From Prevotella sp. (GTDB lineage: Bacteria > Bacteroidota > Bacteroidia > Bacteroidales > Bacteroidaceae), in NCBI GenBank assembly GCA_017618275.1, contig JAFZUS010000096.1, positions 30,255 through 94,254 of the forward strand: DNA of 64,000 nt. The letters run 5' to 3'. The position numbers were made by a program, and so were the translations under genes. Numbering within the stretch: position 1 is the first letter of the stretch; every line of letters starts with the position of its first letter. The notes under the pieces are model-generated. The model ran no database searches, was not told where the DNA came from, and saw nothing but the letters and a program-made list of their open reading frames with translations. Positions 17,159-27,250 of the stretch are shown here, in pieces.

Positions 17159-18499
17159 ATGATGAATTGGCAGCAACTTATATCCAACAAACGGCTCGGA
17201 CAAGAACATAAACATCCGGAGCGTCATGATGACCGAACAGAGTTCAAGCGCGACTACGACCGACTGATTTTCTCAGCCCCTTTCCGTCGCCTGCAAAACA
17301 AGACGCAGGTGTTCCCCCTGCCGGGTAGCGTCTTTGTACACAACCGTCTCACCCACTCTCTGGAAGTGGCCAGTGTCGGCATGTCATTAGGCAACGATGT
17401 GGCGAAACAACTCATCCATCGCCACCCGGAACTGAAAGACACCCTCTTTGCCGAGATCGGACAGATTGTAGCCACCGCCTGTCTGGCCCACGACATGGGC
17501 AATCCGCCCTTTGGCCACAGTGGGGAGAAGGCCATCCAGACCTACTTCTCCGAAGGTCCCGGCAGAGACCTGCAACGGGAGGTGAGTCACCAGTTCTGGG
17601 ACGACATCACCCATTTCGAAGGCAATGCCAATGCCTTCCGTCTGTTGACCCACCAGTTCAAGGGCCGTCGCACTGGTGGTTTTGTCATGACTTATTCAAC
17701 CCTTGCCAGCATCGTAAAGTACCCCTTCTCATCCTCTGCACCAAGTAAGAAGGGGAAGTTCGGTTTCTTCAACGAAGAAAGGGACATCTACCGGAAAGTG
17801 GCCGATGAATTGGGCATTATTTGTCTTTCAGAACCAGGCGAACCGCTCCGCTATGTCCGTCATCCGTTGGTCTACTTGGTAGAGGCAGCCGATGACATCT
17901 GTTATGAAATCATGGACCTGGAGGATGCCCATAAGTTAAAGATTCTTTCCTATGAAGAGACGGCTCAATTGATGCTCAGTTTCTTCGACGAGACCCATCA
18001 GAAAAGCATACTGCAACGCATCATTGATGAAGGGCTGACCGATGACAATGAGAAAGTGGTCTATATGCGTGCCTGTGTCATCGGAAAACTGGAAAACGAG
18101 TGTGTGCAAGTCTTCGTCAACCATGAGGAAGATATCCTGAACGGCACTTTCAAAGGCTCGCTGATTGACAGTATATCAGAAACACCATACAAGGCCTATC
18201 GGGACTGTGCAGCGCTCTCGGTAGAGCGTATCTATAAAAGCCGACCTGTACTCGACGTGGAACTGTCTGGTTACAAGATTATGGAAACATTAATGACCCA
18301 TTTCATCGAAGCTGCCCGCCACCCGGACCGTTTCTATTCCAAACAACTCATCAGCCGTGTAAGCAGCCAATACGACATCGACTCACCTCACCTGGAGACA
18401 CGCCTAATGGCCGTCATCGACTATATCAGTGGCATGACGGACGTCTATGCCCTCGATGTCTATCAGAAAATCTGCGGCATCGCGCTGCCGATTGTTTGA
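17159..18499 (+). CDS. dgt: Deoxyguanosinetriphosphate triphosphohydrolase-like protein
   Basis: An HD-domain dNTPase that cleaves dNTPs to deoxynucleoside and triphosphate. It has about 446 residues from the ATG at 17159 (a second ATG follows at once). Motifs: RTEFKRDYDRLIFSAPFRRLQNKTQVFP, the His of LTHSLEVASVG, and the HD pair in ACLAHDMGNPPFGHSGEKA near residue 110. The earlier in-frame ATG at 17117 is upstream of the -7 box and is rejected. It faces dut and ends 1 bp before the glsB-like stop on the other strand. Confidence 0.93.
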   Translation: MMNWQQLISNKRLGQEHKHPERHDDRTEFKRDYDRLIFSAPFRRLQNKTQVFPLPGSVFVHNRLTHSLEVASVGMSLGNDVAKQLIHRHPELKDTLFAEIGQIVATACLAHDMGNPPFGHSGEKAIQTYFSEGPGRDLQREVSHQFWDDITHFEGNANAFRLLTHQFKGRRTGGFVMTYSTLASIVKYPFSSSAPSKKGKFGFFNEERDIYRKVADELGIICLSEPGEPLRYVRHPLVYLVEAADDICYEIMDLEDAHKLKILSYEETAQLMLSFFDETHQKSILQRIIDEGLTDDNEKVVYMRACVIGKLENECVQVFVNHEEDILNGTFKGSLIDSISETPYKAYRDCAALSVERIYKSRPVLDVELSGYKIMETLMTHFIEAARHPDRFYSKQLISRVSSQYDIDSPHLETRLMAVIDYISGMTDVYALDVYQKICGIALPIV

Positions 18500-18500
18500 T

Positions 18501-19490
18501 TCAATGCGGTTTGTAGATGACCTTGTTGGCACCACTGGTAATTTTCAGGGCATCGGGGTGCTCCTTGATATAGGAGTCGATGTGGCGTACGCGCTTCTCG
18601 GCAAGGATTTCGTCAACAGCAATAAGAATACCTGTCTCCTCTACATCACCGAAACCATAGTTAATGGCAGTACCAAAGAGTTTCATCGTCGGAGAAAGAT
18701 TCATATAGGCATTCACCAATGGCGGTATGTTGTAGCCGAGTTTACGGATTTCGGCATTCAAGATGCGATAGTCTTCCTTAAAACTGTTTTTGCAGAATAG
18801 TGTTTCCAATTCCCGAGGGTCAGCTTCAATTTTCAGCGGTTTCATCGGGATAATCAGGCGTTCCTTGTCATCAAAATGCTTCTGCAGGAAATACAGAATC
18901 ATATCACGGCCTTTGCGGATGTAAGAGGGATACATCGTCATCTTACCGAAGAAATACTTCACATTCGGTTTGATCACGGTCAGGGCTCCGAGTCCATCCC
19001 AAAGATTATCCAAGGCAAAGAGACTCTTGGCCCCCATACGCGAACTCTGATAGGGAAGAGCCACAAACGAACGGCCCAATTCAATGGTATAAGGGGCATA
19101 CTCCTTAATGAACTTATCCGAAAAATGGAACATGTGACTCGTTGCCAGGATTGGCTGTCCATGCTCATCATATTCCCAGGCCGTACCCTCGAGATAACGA
19201 TAGCCGCCAATGATCTCCTCCTGCTCAGGATTCCATACTATCAGTTGTTTATAACAGTTCTCGCAGATATCAAACTCGTCGATATCCATCTCTTTACCTG
19301 TTCCGCCACCTGCCTCCCGGAAAGCAATCTCACGCAGTCGCCCGATTTCCTTCATGACATTCGGCGCATTATGAGCCGTCACGACGTAAATCCTGTTATT
19401 GCTCTTGTTCGTCATACGAAGTTGACGCTCAGGGGTCAACTCGCTTTTGAGGACTTCTTTGTCGATGGGTTGGATAATCTCTTGTTCCAT
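18501..19490 (-). CDS. GNAT-fold N-acyltransferase, GlsB-like (glycine/ornithine lipid synthesis)
   Basis: Members of this family join a 3-hydroxy fatty acyl group from ACP to the amino group of glycine or ornithine, the first step of amino-acid lipid synthesis. The protein has 329 residues; typical features are the N-terminal REIAFREAGGGTG, the NCYKQLIVWNPEQEEIIGGYRYLEG core and ELGRSFVALPYQ. It is 23 bp after a PlsC-type acyltransferase gene, which would add the second acyl chain, so the two match the glsB/glsA pair of Bacteroides. The glycine assignment rests on that taxonomic parallel. Confidence 0.82.
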   Translation of the reverse strand: MEQEIIQPIDKEVLKSELTPERQLRMTNKSNNRIYVVTAHNAPNVMKEIGRLREIAFREAGGGTGKEMDIDEFDICENCYKQLIVWNPEQEEIIGGYRYLEGTAWEYDEHGQPILATSHMFHFSDKFIKEYAPYTIELGRSFVALPYQSSRMGAKSLFALDNLWDGLGALTVIKPNVKYFFGKMTMYPSYIRKGRDMILYFLQKHFDDKERLIIPMKPLKIEADPRELETLFCKNSFKEDYRILNAEIRKLGYNIPPLVNAYMNLSPTMKLFGTAINYGFGDVEETGILIAVDEILAEKRVRHIDSYIKEHPDALKITSGANKVIYKPH

Positions 19491-19513
19491 TCTTTAGGGG
19501 TTGATTGAAGGTC

Positions 19514-20338
19514 TTATAAGGAGTAAACTATATCACGGACATACTGGGCCCACTCTGTCGCATTGCGACTCTTGTCGAAGGTCTGCCAGGGGATGGGCTT
19601 GCCGATGGTCACCTTGAAGGTCTTATGCACGTTTTTGTACATTTCATCGACTAAAAATAGCATGGCAAGGTTGAATTTCAGATGTTTGTCACTGAAGTTT
19701 GCCAAGCGGTAGAAGAAGTTGGAGTTCTGACCGCTGAAATGGATGGGGACCACATCCCGTTGGTACTCGACGCTCTTCGATAAGAAGGTCTTCTTCCAGG
19801 GTATGTCGCTGATGACCCCGTCACGCTTTCGGGAACAAATGCCTGCAGGAAACATCAGCATGTGATTGTCGCTCTGGAATCCAGTCTCCACCATTGCGGG
19901 GAAGTTGCGACTCTGATTGCCTGTCTTATTGATGGGAATGCAGACCGGAGCCAGTCCAGGAAGATTCATCAGCAAGTCATTCACAAGATAACGGAAACGA
20001 CCGTTATAATGGCGTCCGATGATTGCCCCAAGGGCCACCCCGTCCTCCCCGCCAAGGGGATGGTTGCTGACAAAGGTGTAGAGTCGACCGTCGTCGGGGT
20101 CCGGCAGGTTCTCCTTCCCCTCTATCTCCAGCGTCATATCGAGATATCGCACGCACTCCTCCAACCAGTCCACGCCTACCTTGTCGCGGCTCTCCCACAG
20201 ATAGGCATTCACCTCGTCCTGGTGGGCGATGTGCTTCAACCAACTGACAAGCAATCCCGGTACAAACTTGGCCTTGGCTCCCATCTTCTGACGGAGTATC
20301 TTATCAATGTCGATTGTCTTCTTTGTAACCGTTGCCAT
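19514..20338 (-). CDS. PlsC-type O-acyltransferase, GlsA-like
   Basis: A 274-residue acyltransferase expected to acylate the hydroxyl group of the N-acylated amino acid made by the neighbouring GNAT protein. The catalytic HX4D motif is in SNHPLGGEDGVALG (near 88-100), and the second block is MLMFPAGICSRKRDG followed by PWKKTFL, both typical of the family. It is the first gene of the pair, with a -7 box TATTTTTG on the minus strand at 20363-20370. It is divergent from the dcw cluster. Confidence 0.82.
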   Translation of the reverse strand: MATVTKKTIDIDKILRQKMGAKAKFVPGLLVSWLKHIAHQDEVNAYLWESRDKVGVDWLEECVRYLDMTLEIEGKENLPDPDDGRLYTFVSNHPLGGEDGVALGAIIGRHYNGRFRYLVNDLLMNLPGLAPVCIPINKTGNQSRNFPAMVETGFQSDNHMLMFPAGICSRKRDGVISDIPWKKTFLSKSVEYQRDVVPIHFSGQNSNFFYRLANFSDKHLKFNLAMLFLVDEMYKNVHKTFKVTIGKPIPWQTFDKSRNATEWAQYVRDIVYSL

Positions 20339-20362
20339 TTCTCATCTCATACTAACAAGTTG

Positions 20363-20370
20363 CAAAAATA
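20363..20370 (-). promoter_or_regulatory. -7 box of the glsA/glsB-like pair
   Basis: TATTTTTG on the minus strand, 24 bp before the ATG at 20338. Confidence 0.5.
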
Positions 20371-20440
20371 GCACAAATCTTTCAATTATGAGCAAAAAAG
20401 CGAACAAAAGCGCTGAAGAAAGGTTAAAAAAACTAAATGG

Positions 20441-20494
20441 TGGGGAATTAGTTCATAAAAGTGGATGAAAATGGAGGAAAAATACATAATTTTG
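20441..20494 (+). promoter_or_regulatory. dcw promoter with candidate MraZ-binding boxes
   Basis: A -7 box TAATTTTG lies at 20487-20494. Upstream are TGGGG (20441), TGGAT (20462) and TGGAG (20472), spaced 21 and 10 bp apart, which resembles the direct TGGnn repeats with 10-bp phase that MraZ binds in its own promoter in other bacteria. The assignment is by pattern only. Confidence 0.5.
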
Positions 20495-20523
20495 TAACCG
20501 AATTCTTTATAAAAGTTGTACGT

Positions 20524-20976
20524 ATGCGATTCCTAGGAAACATAGAAGCGAAAGCCGACGCTAAAGGAAGGGCGTTCCTGCCAGCCGTTTTCCGCAAGGT
20601 GCTTCAGGCATCTGGCGAGGAAAACCTCGTGCTGCGCAAGGACATCTTCCAGCAGTGCCTGGTTCTGTTTCCTGAAAGTGTGTGGAATCAGCGCGTTGAT
20701 CTGCTGAAATCCCAACTGAAGCAGTGGAAACCCACGCATCAGCAGATATTAAGGCAGTTTGTTTCGGAGGCGGAGGTGGTCAGCCTTGACGGTAATGGCC
20801 GCTTCCTGATCTCCAAACGCCTGCAACGGATGGCCTGTCTGGATCAGGACCTACAGTTCATCGGTGTCGACGACACCATCGAGATATGGTCACCCCAACG
20901 TCTGAAGGAGAGTCTGAAGACAGATGAAGAGTTCGGAGCCGCCTTGGAAGACATCATGAATACCGACGCTCAATGA
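20524..20976 (+). CDS. mraZ: Transcriptional regulator MraZ
   Basis: A DNA-binding protein that controls the division and cell-wall cluster it heads. About 150 residues from the ATG at 20524 (MRFLGNIEAKADAKGR); the longer frame is rejected because its start at 20461 lies before the -7 box. Two SpoVT/AbrB-like halves are visible: DAKGRAFLPAVFRK near residue 11 and LDGNGRFLISKRLQ near 92. It overlaps rsmH by 4 nt. Confidence 0.93.
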   Translation: MRFLGNIEAKADAKGRAFLPAVFRKVLQASGEENLVLRKDIFQQCLVLFPESVWNQRVDLLKSQLKQWKPTHQQILRQFVSEAEVVSLDGNGRFLISKRLQRMACLDQDLQFIGVDDTIEIWSPQRLKESLKTDEEFGAALEDIMNTDAQ

Positions 20977-21887
20977 TCAAGACGGCTGAGACATATCACG
21001 TACCAGTACTCCTACAGGAGAGCGTCGACGGGCTTGCTATCAAGCCCGACGGTGTTTATATAGATACAACCTTTGGTGGTGGCGGCCACAGCAGGGAGAT
21101 ACTCAGCAGACTGGGAAAGAAAGGACATCTGTTCAGTTTCGACCAGGATGCAGACGCAGAAAGAAACTGCATAAAGGACGAGCGGTTTACCTTTGTCAGG
21201 AGCAATTTCAGATACATCAAGAACTGGATGCGCTATTATGGCATAGAACAGATAGACGGCCTGCTGGCCGACCTGGGAGTCTCCAGTCACCATTTCGACG
21301 ATGAGACCCGCGGCTTCTCTTTCCGTTATGAGGCACCCTTGGATATGCGGATGAACAAACGGGCCGGAAAGACCGCAGCCGACATCCTCAATGAGGCTGA
21401 GGAAAGTCAACTGGCCGACATCCTGTACATCTATGGCGAACTGAAGCAAGCACGAAGAGTCGCCTCAGCCATCGTAAAAGGCAGGGCCACACGACGGATA
21501 GAGACTACAGCCGACCTGTTGCAACTGACGGAAAGCCTCTTCCCTCGTGAACACGAGAAGAAAGAAATGGCCAAACTCTTCCAGGCCCTGCGCATCGAAG
21601 TCAATCACGAGATGGATGCGCTTCGCGAGATGCTCAACGGTGCACGTGACCTACTCCGCCCGGGAGGACGTCTTTCCGTGATCACCTACCACTCCCTGGA
21701 AGACCGCATGGTCAAGAACTTCATCAAGGCGGGTAATGCCGAAGGCAAGGTCAGCCAGGACTTCTTCGGACGAACAGAGGCACCCTTCAGAACCGTCAAC
21801 AACAAAGTGGTGACCCCCTCTGCCGACGAACAGGCTCGAAACCCCCGCAGTCGAAGCGCAAAACTAAGAATAGGAGAGAAAATATGA
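20973..21887 (+). CDS. rsmH: 16S rRNA (cytosine-1402-N4)-methyltransferase
   Basis: Methylates the N4 of C1402 in 16S rRNA, using SAM. It has 304 residues with the opening YHVPVLLQESVDGL, the SAM-site TTFGGGGHSREIL near 31, DGLLADLGVSSHHFDD near 95, and the C-terminal RLSVITYHSLEDRMVKNF and RNPRSRSAKLRIGEKI blocks, all standard. It lies in the canonical place between mraZ and ftsL. Confidence 0.96.
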   Translation: MIKTAETYHVPVLLQESVDGLAIKPDGVYIDTTFGGGGHSREILSRLGKKGHLFSFDQDADAERNCIKDERFTFVRSNFRYIKNWMRYYGIEQIDGLLADLGVSSHHFDDETRGFSFRYEAPLDMRMNKRAGKTAADILNEAEESQLADILYIYGELKQARRVASAIVKGRATRRIETTADLLQLTESLFPREHEKKEMAKLFQALRIEVNHEMDALREMLNGARDLLRPGGRLSVITYHSLEDRMVKNFIKAGNAEGKVSQDFFGRTEAPFRTVNNKVVTPSADEQARNPRSRSAKLRIGEKI

Positions 21888-21897
21888 AATAGGAATA

Positions 21898-21944
21898 CCT
21901 AGAAAAGCCTAGATTAGCCTAGGACAGCCTAGAACCCCCTAGAA
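21898..21944 (+). repeat. CCTAG repeat with 10-bp period, rsmH-ftsL junction
   Basis: CCTAG occurs at 21898, 21908, 21918, 21928 and 21938, exactly every 10 bp, with variable bases between. It fills the short gap between rsmH and ftsL. Confidence 0.9.
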
Positions 21945-21954
21945 TAAAAGAGAT

Positions 21955-22362
21955 ATGAACGAGAACGAGATTAAGGATCAGACAAAGGATACCATCCGGA
22001 AAATCAAGGATACCGTCAAGGAAGAAGACCCGAAACTGTCATCCTCATTGACCCTGCGCACAATCTTGGGTGGCGACTTCCTCACGGCGGAGATGGTACG
22101 CCACCAGATCTGGCTCATTATGCTTATCGTACTGTTCGCCATTGTCTATGTCGCCTTCAGATACCAGTGTCAGCAGGACATGATAGCCATCGACAAGATG
22201 GAAAAGGAACTGCTCGACGCCAAGTACAAGGCCCTGTCGAGTTCGAGTACCCTCACGGAGAAATGTCGGGAGAGCCATGTGCTGGATGCCCTCCGCAACA
22301 ACAAGGACAGTGTACTGCATGTCGCTGACCAGCCACCTTATATTATAAATATACCAGAATGA
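21955..22362 (+). CDS. ftsL: FtsL-like divisome protein
   Basis: A 135-residue bitopic membrane protein: a charged cytoplasmic N-terminus, one membrane helix (HQIWLIMLIVLFAIVYVAF, near 57-75) and a short periplasmic coiled coil (IDKMEKELLDAKYKAL). This topology and its place between rsmH and ftsI identify it as FtsL, whose sequence is poorly conserved. It overlaps ftsI by 4 nt. Confidence 0.85.
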   Translation: MNENEIKDQTKDTIRKIKDTVKEEDPKLSSSLTLRTILGGDFLTAEMVRHQIWLIMLIVLFAIVYVAFRYQCQQDMIAIDKMEKELLDAKYKALSSSSTLTEKCRESHVLDALRNNKDSVLHVADQPPYIINIPE

Positions 22363-24476
22363 GCAGGTTTAGTCCAGATAAAGTCATGCCCAGGTACTTC
22401 GCCATTGCGGTAGTCCTGACGTTCATCAGTCTTGCCATCATCGGCAAGGCCATGTATATCATGACCGCCAAGAAGACCTACTGGACCCAGGTGGCCTCTC
22501 GCCTGAAGCGTGACAGTGTCAGCGTGAAGCCTACGCGCGGAAACATCCTCAGCAGCGACGGTCAACTCATGGCCAGCAGCATTCCCGAATACAAGGTGTT
22601 TATCGACTTCCAGGCAGGTGCTACCGACTCCATCGGCAACCACAACCGCGACTCCCTGTGGGAAGTCAATATCGACACCATCTGTTATGAACTCAACCAG
22701 ATCTTCCCCGCCCGCTCAGCCGCAGAATTCAAGGCACACCTGTTGGAAGGCAAGCGCAAGGTGATGAAGAACGGCACCGTCGGTGCCCGCCACTGGCCTA
22801 TCTGGCCGCGACGCATCGACTACAACACCTTCTGTGAGGTACACAAACTGCCTATCTTCTGTGAGCGTCCCGGTGTAGGAGGCTTCCACTGGGAGACATT
22901 TAATTCCCGCCGCCACCCGTTCGGCTCACTGGCATGGCGCACCATCGGTGACGTGTATATCGCCAAGGACAGCGCGAAGAACGGTCTGGAACTGTCATAC
23001 GACTCCCTGCTACGAGGCACCAACGGTCTGATGCACCGTCGTAAGGTGCTCAGCAAGTATCTCGACATCCCAGTGCTGTCACCGGTCGACGGCTGTGACA
23101 TCGTGACCACGATCGACGTGAGCATGCAGGACCTGGCCGAGCGTGCTGTCGTCGACGAGTTGAAGGAGATTGGCGGTGAGATGGGCGTAGCCATCCTGAT
23201 GGAAGTGAAGACGGGCGATGTGAAAGCCATCGTCAACATGAGCCGTGCTGACGACGGCGAATACTATGAGATGGTGAACAATGCCATCAGTTACCGCTGT
23301 GAGCCGGGCTCAGTGTTTAAAGTAGCGTCGTTCCTCGTGGCCCTCGACGACGGGGTCGTCGACACCAGTTATGTCATCCATACCGGCAGTGGCGTATTGG
23401 AGATGCACGGCCGTCCCATGAAAGACCACAACTGGCGTCGTGGCGGTTACCAGGACATCAACGTGGCCCAGGCCCTGGAGGTCAGTTCCAACATCGGTGT
23501 CAGCCACGTCATCGACAAGTTCTATGGCAGCAATCCCACGAGATATGTAAAAGGACTCTATCGCGTCGGTATCCATGAAGACTTGAAACTGCCGCTGGTG
23601 GGTTATCACTCACCTTGGATCCGTATGCCAGACACCAAAACCACTGATCGTTCCAAATACTGGAGCAAGACTACCCTACCCTGGATGAGTATCGGCTATG
23701 AGACACAGATAGCACCCATCAATACCGTAGCCTTCTACAATGCCATTGCCAACAATGGTAAGATGATGCAGCCCCGCTTCGTCAAGCAACTCGTCAAGGA
23801 CGGACAGGTCATCAAAGAGTTCGAGCCCGTTGTCCTGAAACAAAGCATTGCCAAGCCTCAGACCATCAAGACCATGCAGACCATCCTGGAACATGTAGTC
23901 AGTCAGGGTCTCGGCCGTAAAGCGGGTTCCAAGATGTTCAAGGTAGCCGGTAAGACCGGAACGGCCCAGGTGGCTGACCAATATGGCGGCTACCATTCCG
24001 GCACGACCCGTTACTGGTTGTCGTTTGCCGGCTATTTCCCTGCCGATGACCCGCGTTACACGTGCATCGTCTGTCTGAAGAAGTCCGGTCTGCCAGCCTC
24101 CGGCGGTGGCATGAGCGGTGTGGTGTTCCACCGCATATCCGAAGGGGTGATGGCCCAAAACCTGAAACTCAGCGTGACTGATGCCCGCGACGAGAAATCG
24201 GTATTCGTGCCCGATGTGAAGGAGGGAGAGGTCGCACCTGCCGACTATGTCCTCAACAGCCTGCATATCAAGAAGAAGCCGACCTTGTCGACTCAGAAGA
24301 CCTCTGTCGAGATCATCCCCAACCTGACGGGCATGGGTGCCAGAGATGCCGTCTATCAACTAGAACGGCGTGGTGTCAAGGCCATCGTGAAGGGTCGCGG
24401 CAAGGTCAAGTCGCAAAGCATTCACAGTGGCACGGCCGTCAAACAGGGCATGGCCTGCGAACTACGGTTGGAATAA
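22359..24476 (+). CDS. ftsI: Division transpeptidase PBP3 with C-terminal PASTA domain
   Basis: Cross-links septal peptidoglycan. It has 705 residues: one membrane helix near 15-35, a dimerisation domain with RGNILSSDGQLMASS near 58, the transpeptidase motifs SxxK in CEPGSVFKVAS, SxN in EVSSNIGVSHV and KTG in VAGKTGTAQV, and a final PASTA domain (IPNLTGMGARDAVYQLERRG). The PASTA domain is common in Bacteroidetes homologues, while E. coli PBP3 lacks it. Partner of FtsL, FtsQ and FtsW encoded in the same cluster. Confidence 0.95.
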   Translation: MSRFSPDKVMPRYFAIAVVLTFISLAIIGKAMYIMTAKKTYWTQVASRLKRDSVSVKPTRGNILSSDGQLMASSIPEYKVFIDFQAGATDSIGNHNRDSLWEVNIDTICYELNQIFPARSAAEFKAHLLEGKRKVMKNGTVGARHWPIWPRRIDYNTFCEVHKLPIFCERPGVGGFHWETFNSRRHPFGSLAWRTIGDVYIAKDSAKNGLELSYDSLLRGTNGLMHRRKVLSKYLDIPVLSPVDGCDIVTTIDVSMQDLAERAVVDELKEIGGEMGVAILMEVKTGDVKAIVNMSRADDGEYYEMVNNAISYRCEPGSVFKVASFLVALDDGVVDTSYVIHTGSGVLEMHGRPMKDHNWRRGGYQDINVAQALEVSSNIGVSHVIDKFYGSNPTRYVKGLYRVGIHEDLKLPLVGYHSPWIRMPDTKTTDRSKYWSKTTLPWMSIGYETQIAPINTVAFYNAIANNGKMMQPRFVKQLVKDGQVIKEFEPVVLKQSIAKPQTIKTMQTILEHVVSQGLGRKAGSKMFKVAGKTGTAQVADQYGGYHSGTTRYWLSFAGYFPADDPRYTCIVCLKKSGLPASGGGMSGVVFHRISEGVMAQNLKLSVTDARDEKSVFVPDVKEGEVAPADYVLNSLHIKKKPTLSTQKTSVEIIPNLTGMGARDAVYQLERRGVKAIVKGRGKVKSQSIHSGTAVKQGMACELRLE

Positions 24477-24494
24477 TCATAAGTGAATAACGAT

Positions 24495-25946
24495 ATGAAA
24501 CTGAAAGAGTTACTTAAAAACGTAGAAGTCCTCAACGTGATAGGCGACACCGGTATCGATATCACGGGCGTGAACATCGATTCACGCCGTATTGAGGCAG
24601 GTCATCTTTTCGTAGCCATTGCCGGCACACAAACCGATGGCCATCAGTTCATCCCGAAAGCCATCGAACTGGGGGCGAAGGCCATCCTCTGTGAGAAAAT
24701 GCCAGATGCACGCACAGCCGGAGTCACTTACATACAGGTGTCTTCTACGGAAGATGCCGTCGGCAAGGTAGCCACACAGTTCTATGGTGACCCGTCCAGG
24801 AAACTGACACTGGTCGGTGTCACCGGCACCAACGGCAAGACCACCATCGCCACCTTATTATATAATATGTTCCGTCAGTTCGGACACAAGTGCGGCCTTC
24901 TCTCTACCGTCTGCAACTATATCGAGGGCGAGGCCCTTCCCACCAGTCACACCACCCCCGACCCCATCGAACTGAACCAGTTGCTGGCCAGGATGGTGGA
25001 GGCCGGCTGCGAATACGCCTTCATGGAATGTTCCAGTCACGCCATCGCACAGAAGCGCATTGGCGGTCTGAAATTCAAGGGAGGACTCTTCACCAACCTC
25101 ACCCGCGACCACCTCGACTATCACAAGACCTTCGAGAACTACCGGGATGCTAAGAAGGCCTTCTTCGACGGACTGGAGAAAGACGCCTTCGCCATTGTCA
25201 ATGCCGACGACAAGAACGGGCTGTTCATGGTCCAAAACACGAAAGCACAGGTGAAGACGTATTCCATCCGCACCATGGCCGACTTCAAGGCTAAGATCAT
25301 CGAATGTCACTTCGAGGGTATGTATCTGGAAATCGACGGCCATGAGGTGGGGGTTCAGTTCATCGGCAAGTTCAATGTCAGCAACCTGCTGGCAGTCTAT
25401 GGGGCAGCCGTCATGCTGGGCAAGAAACCCGAGGATATCCTCGTCATACTCAGCACCCTCAAGAGTGTCAACGGCCGACTGGAACCGATCCGTTCCCCAG
25501 AGGGCTATACTGCCGTGGTAGACTACGCTCACACCCCCGATGCCTTGGAGAATGTGCTGAAAGCCATCCACGAGGTGCTCGATGGAAAAGGAAAGGTCAT
25601 CACGGTCTGCGGTGCTGGGGGCAACCGCGACAAGGGCAAGCGCCCGTTGATGGCACAGGAGGCTGTCAAACAAAGCGACAAGGTCATCATCACCTCCGAC
25701 AATCCCCGCTTCGAGGAACCGCAGGACATCATCAACGACATGCTGGCCGGCCTGGATGCCCGTCAGATGAAAAAGGTCGTCTCCATCGTCGACCGCAGGG
25801 AGGCCATCCGCACGGCCTGTATGATGGCAGAAAAGGGCGACGTCATTCTCATTGCCGGCAAAGGCCATGAGGACTATCAGGAAATCAAGGGTGTGAAACA
25901 CCACTTCGACGACAAGGAAGTAGTCAGAACCATCTTCAATAACTAA
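24495..25946 (+). CDS. murE: UDP-MurNAc-tripeptide synthetase (meso-DAP adding)
   Basis: ATP-dependent ligase that adds the third amino acid to UDP-MurNAc-L-Ala-D-Glu. About 483 residues from the ATG at 24495; a GTG at 24483 in the same frame is less likely. The ATP loop is [15 protein letters not shown], followed by [25 protein letters not shown] and the specificity loop [10 protein letters not shown]. The DNPR motif indicates meso-diaminopimelate, which agrees with the peptidoglycan of Bacteroidetes. Confidence 0.96.
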   Translation: MKLKELLKNVEVLNVIGDTGIDITGVNIDSRRIEAGHLFVAIAGTQTDGHQFIPKAIELGAKAILCEKMPDARTAGVTYIQVSSTEDAVGKVATQFYGDPSRKLTLVGVTGTNGKTTIATLLYNMFRQFGHKCGLLSTVCNYIEGEALPTSHTTPDPIELNQLLARMVEAGCEYAFMECSSHAIAQKRIGGLKFKGGLFTNLTRDHLDYHKTFENYRDAKKAFFDGLEKDAFAIVNADDKNGLFMVQNTKAQVKTYSIRTMADFKAKIIECHFEGMYLEIDGHEVGVQFIGKFNVSNLLAVYGAAVMLGKKPEDILVILSTLKSVNGRLEPIRSPEGYTAVVDYAHTPDALENVLKAIHEVLDGKGKVITVCGAGGNRDKGKRPLMAQEAVKQSDKVIITSDNPRFEEPQDIINDMLAGLDARQMKKVVSIVDRREAIRTACMMAEKGDVILIAGKGHEDYQEIKGVKHHFDDKEVVRTIFNN

Positions 25947-25951
25947 CCGCT

Positions 25952-27223
25952 ATGTTATATTATTTCTTTCGATTCTTAGAGCAGTTTGATATCCCGGGCT
26001 CTCACATGTGGGCCTATATCTCGTTCCGTTCACTGCTGACGTTGATTCTCGCCCTGATCATCTCCGCCTGGTTTGGTGAGAGGTTCATCAAGTGGATGAA
26101 GCGACGTAAGATATTCGAGACGGAACGCGACCCGGAGATCGACCCCTTCGGTGTCGAGAAGAAAGGTGTTCCCACAATGGGTGGTATCATCATTATCGTC
26201 AGCATCCTCATACCAGTCCTGCTGTTCGGACGTATCCGTAACATCTACCTCATCCTGATGATTATCACTACCCTCTGGTTGGGATTCCTGGGATTCCTCG
26301 ACGACTACATCAAAATCTTCAAGCGCAACAAGGAGGGGCTGAAGGGCAAATACAAGATTATCGGCCAGATCAGCATCGGCTTCATCGTAGGCCTCACCCT
26401 CTGGCTCAGTCCTGATGCCGTGGTACGCGAGAATGTCAATGTCCGTCAACAGAACCAGGAGATTGTGGTCAAGCACCAGAAGGAGGCAGTCAAATCGTTA
26501 CAGACTACCATCCCCTTCGTCAAGAACCATAACCTGAACTATTCTGAGGTACTAGGGTTCTTAGGCGATTATAAGGTGGCGGCCGGATGGGCCATCTTCG
26601 TCATGATGACCATCCTGGTGGTGACTGCCGTCAGCAACGGAGCCAACCTCAACGACGGTATGGACGGCATGTGCGCAGGCAACTCCGCCATTATCGGTTG
26701 TGCCTTGGGCATCTTGACCTACATCTCGTCGCACATCGGCTATGCCTCGTATTTCGACATCATGTACATCCCACACTCCGAGGAGTTGGTGATTTTCCTC
26801 TGTGCCTTTGTGGGAGCCATGGTCGGTTTCCTGTGGTACAATGCCTTTCCCGCCCAGGTCTTCATGGGCGATACGGGTTCCCTGACCATTGGTGGTATCA
26901 TCGGTGTATGTGCCGTCATCATCCACAAGGAACTGTTGCTGCCTATTCTCTGCGGTATATTCTTCGTCGAGAGCCTCAGTGTCATCATACAAACACAGTG
27001 GTTCAAGATCCAGAAACGCAAGGGCAAGCGGGTCCGTGTGTTCCGGGCCACCCCCATCCACGACAATTTCCGTAAACTCGATAAGCAGTTGGATGCCACA
27101 AGCACCTATATCCTGAAGGGCTGGCCCCATCGGCCGTTCCATGAGTCGAAGATTACCATCCGTTTCTGGATCACGACTATCATTTTGGCTGCTTTGACTA
27201 TTATAACACTAAAAATAAGATAA
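25952..27223 (+). CDS. mraY: Phospho-MurNAc-pentapeptide transferase
   Basis: Integral membrane enzyme that makes lipid I from UDP-MurNAc-pentapeptide and undecaprenyl phosphate. It has 423 residues, about ten membrane helices, with the active-site blocks PTMGGIIIIVSIL, LGFLDDYIKIFKRNKEGL, ANLNDGMDGMCAGNSA and FMGDTGSLTIGGIIG, and HDNFRKL near the end. Slightly longer than the E. coli protein because of an extra periplasmic loop (NVNVRQQNQEIVVKHQ). Six bp after murE. Confidence 0.96.
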   Translation: MLYYFFRFLEQFDIPGSHMWAYISFRSLLTLILALIISAWFGERFIKWMKRRKIFETERDPEIDPFGVEKKGVPTMGGIIIIVSILIPVLLFGRIRNIYLILMIITTLWLGFLGFLDDYIKIFKRNKEGLKGKYKIIGQISIGFIVGLTLWLSPDAVVRENVNVRQQNQEIVVKHQKEAVKSLQTTIPFVKNHNLNYSEVLGFLGDYKVAAGWAIFVMMTILVVTAVSNGANLNDGMDGMCAGNSAIIGCALGILTYISSHIGYASYFDIMYIPHSEELVIFLCAFVGAMVGFLWYNAFPAQVFMGDTGSLTIGGIIGVCAVIIHKELLLPILCGIFFVESLSVIIQTQWFKIQKRKGKRVRVFRATPIHDNFRKLDKQLDATSTYILKGWPHRPFHESKITIRFWITTIILAALTIITLKIR

Positions 27224-27250
27224 GCCACAGATTACACAGATTATTAAGAA

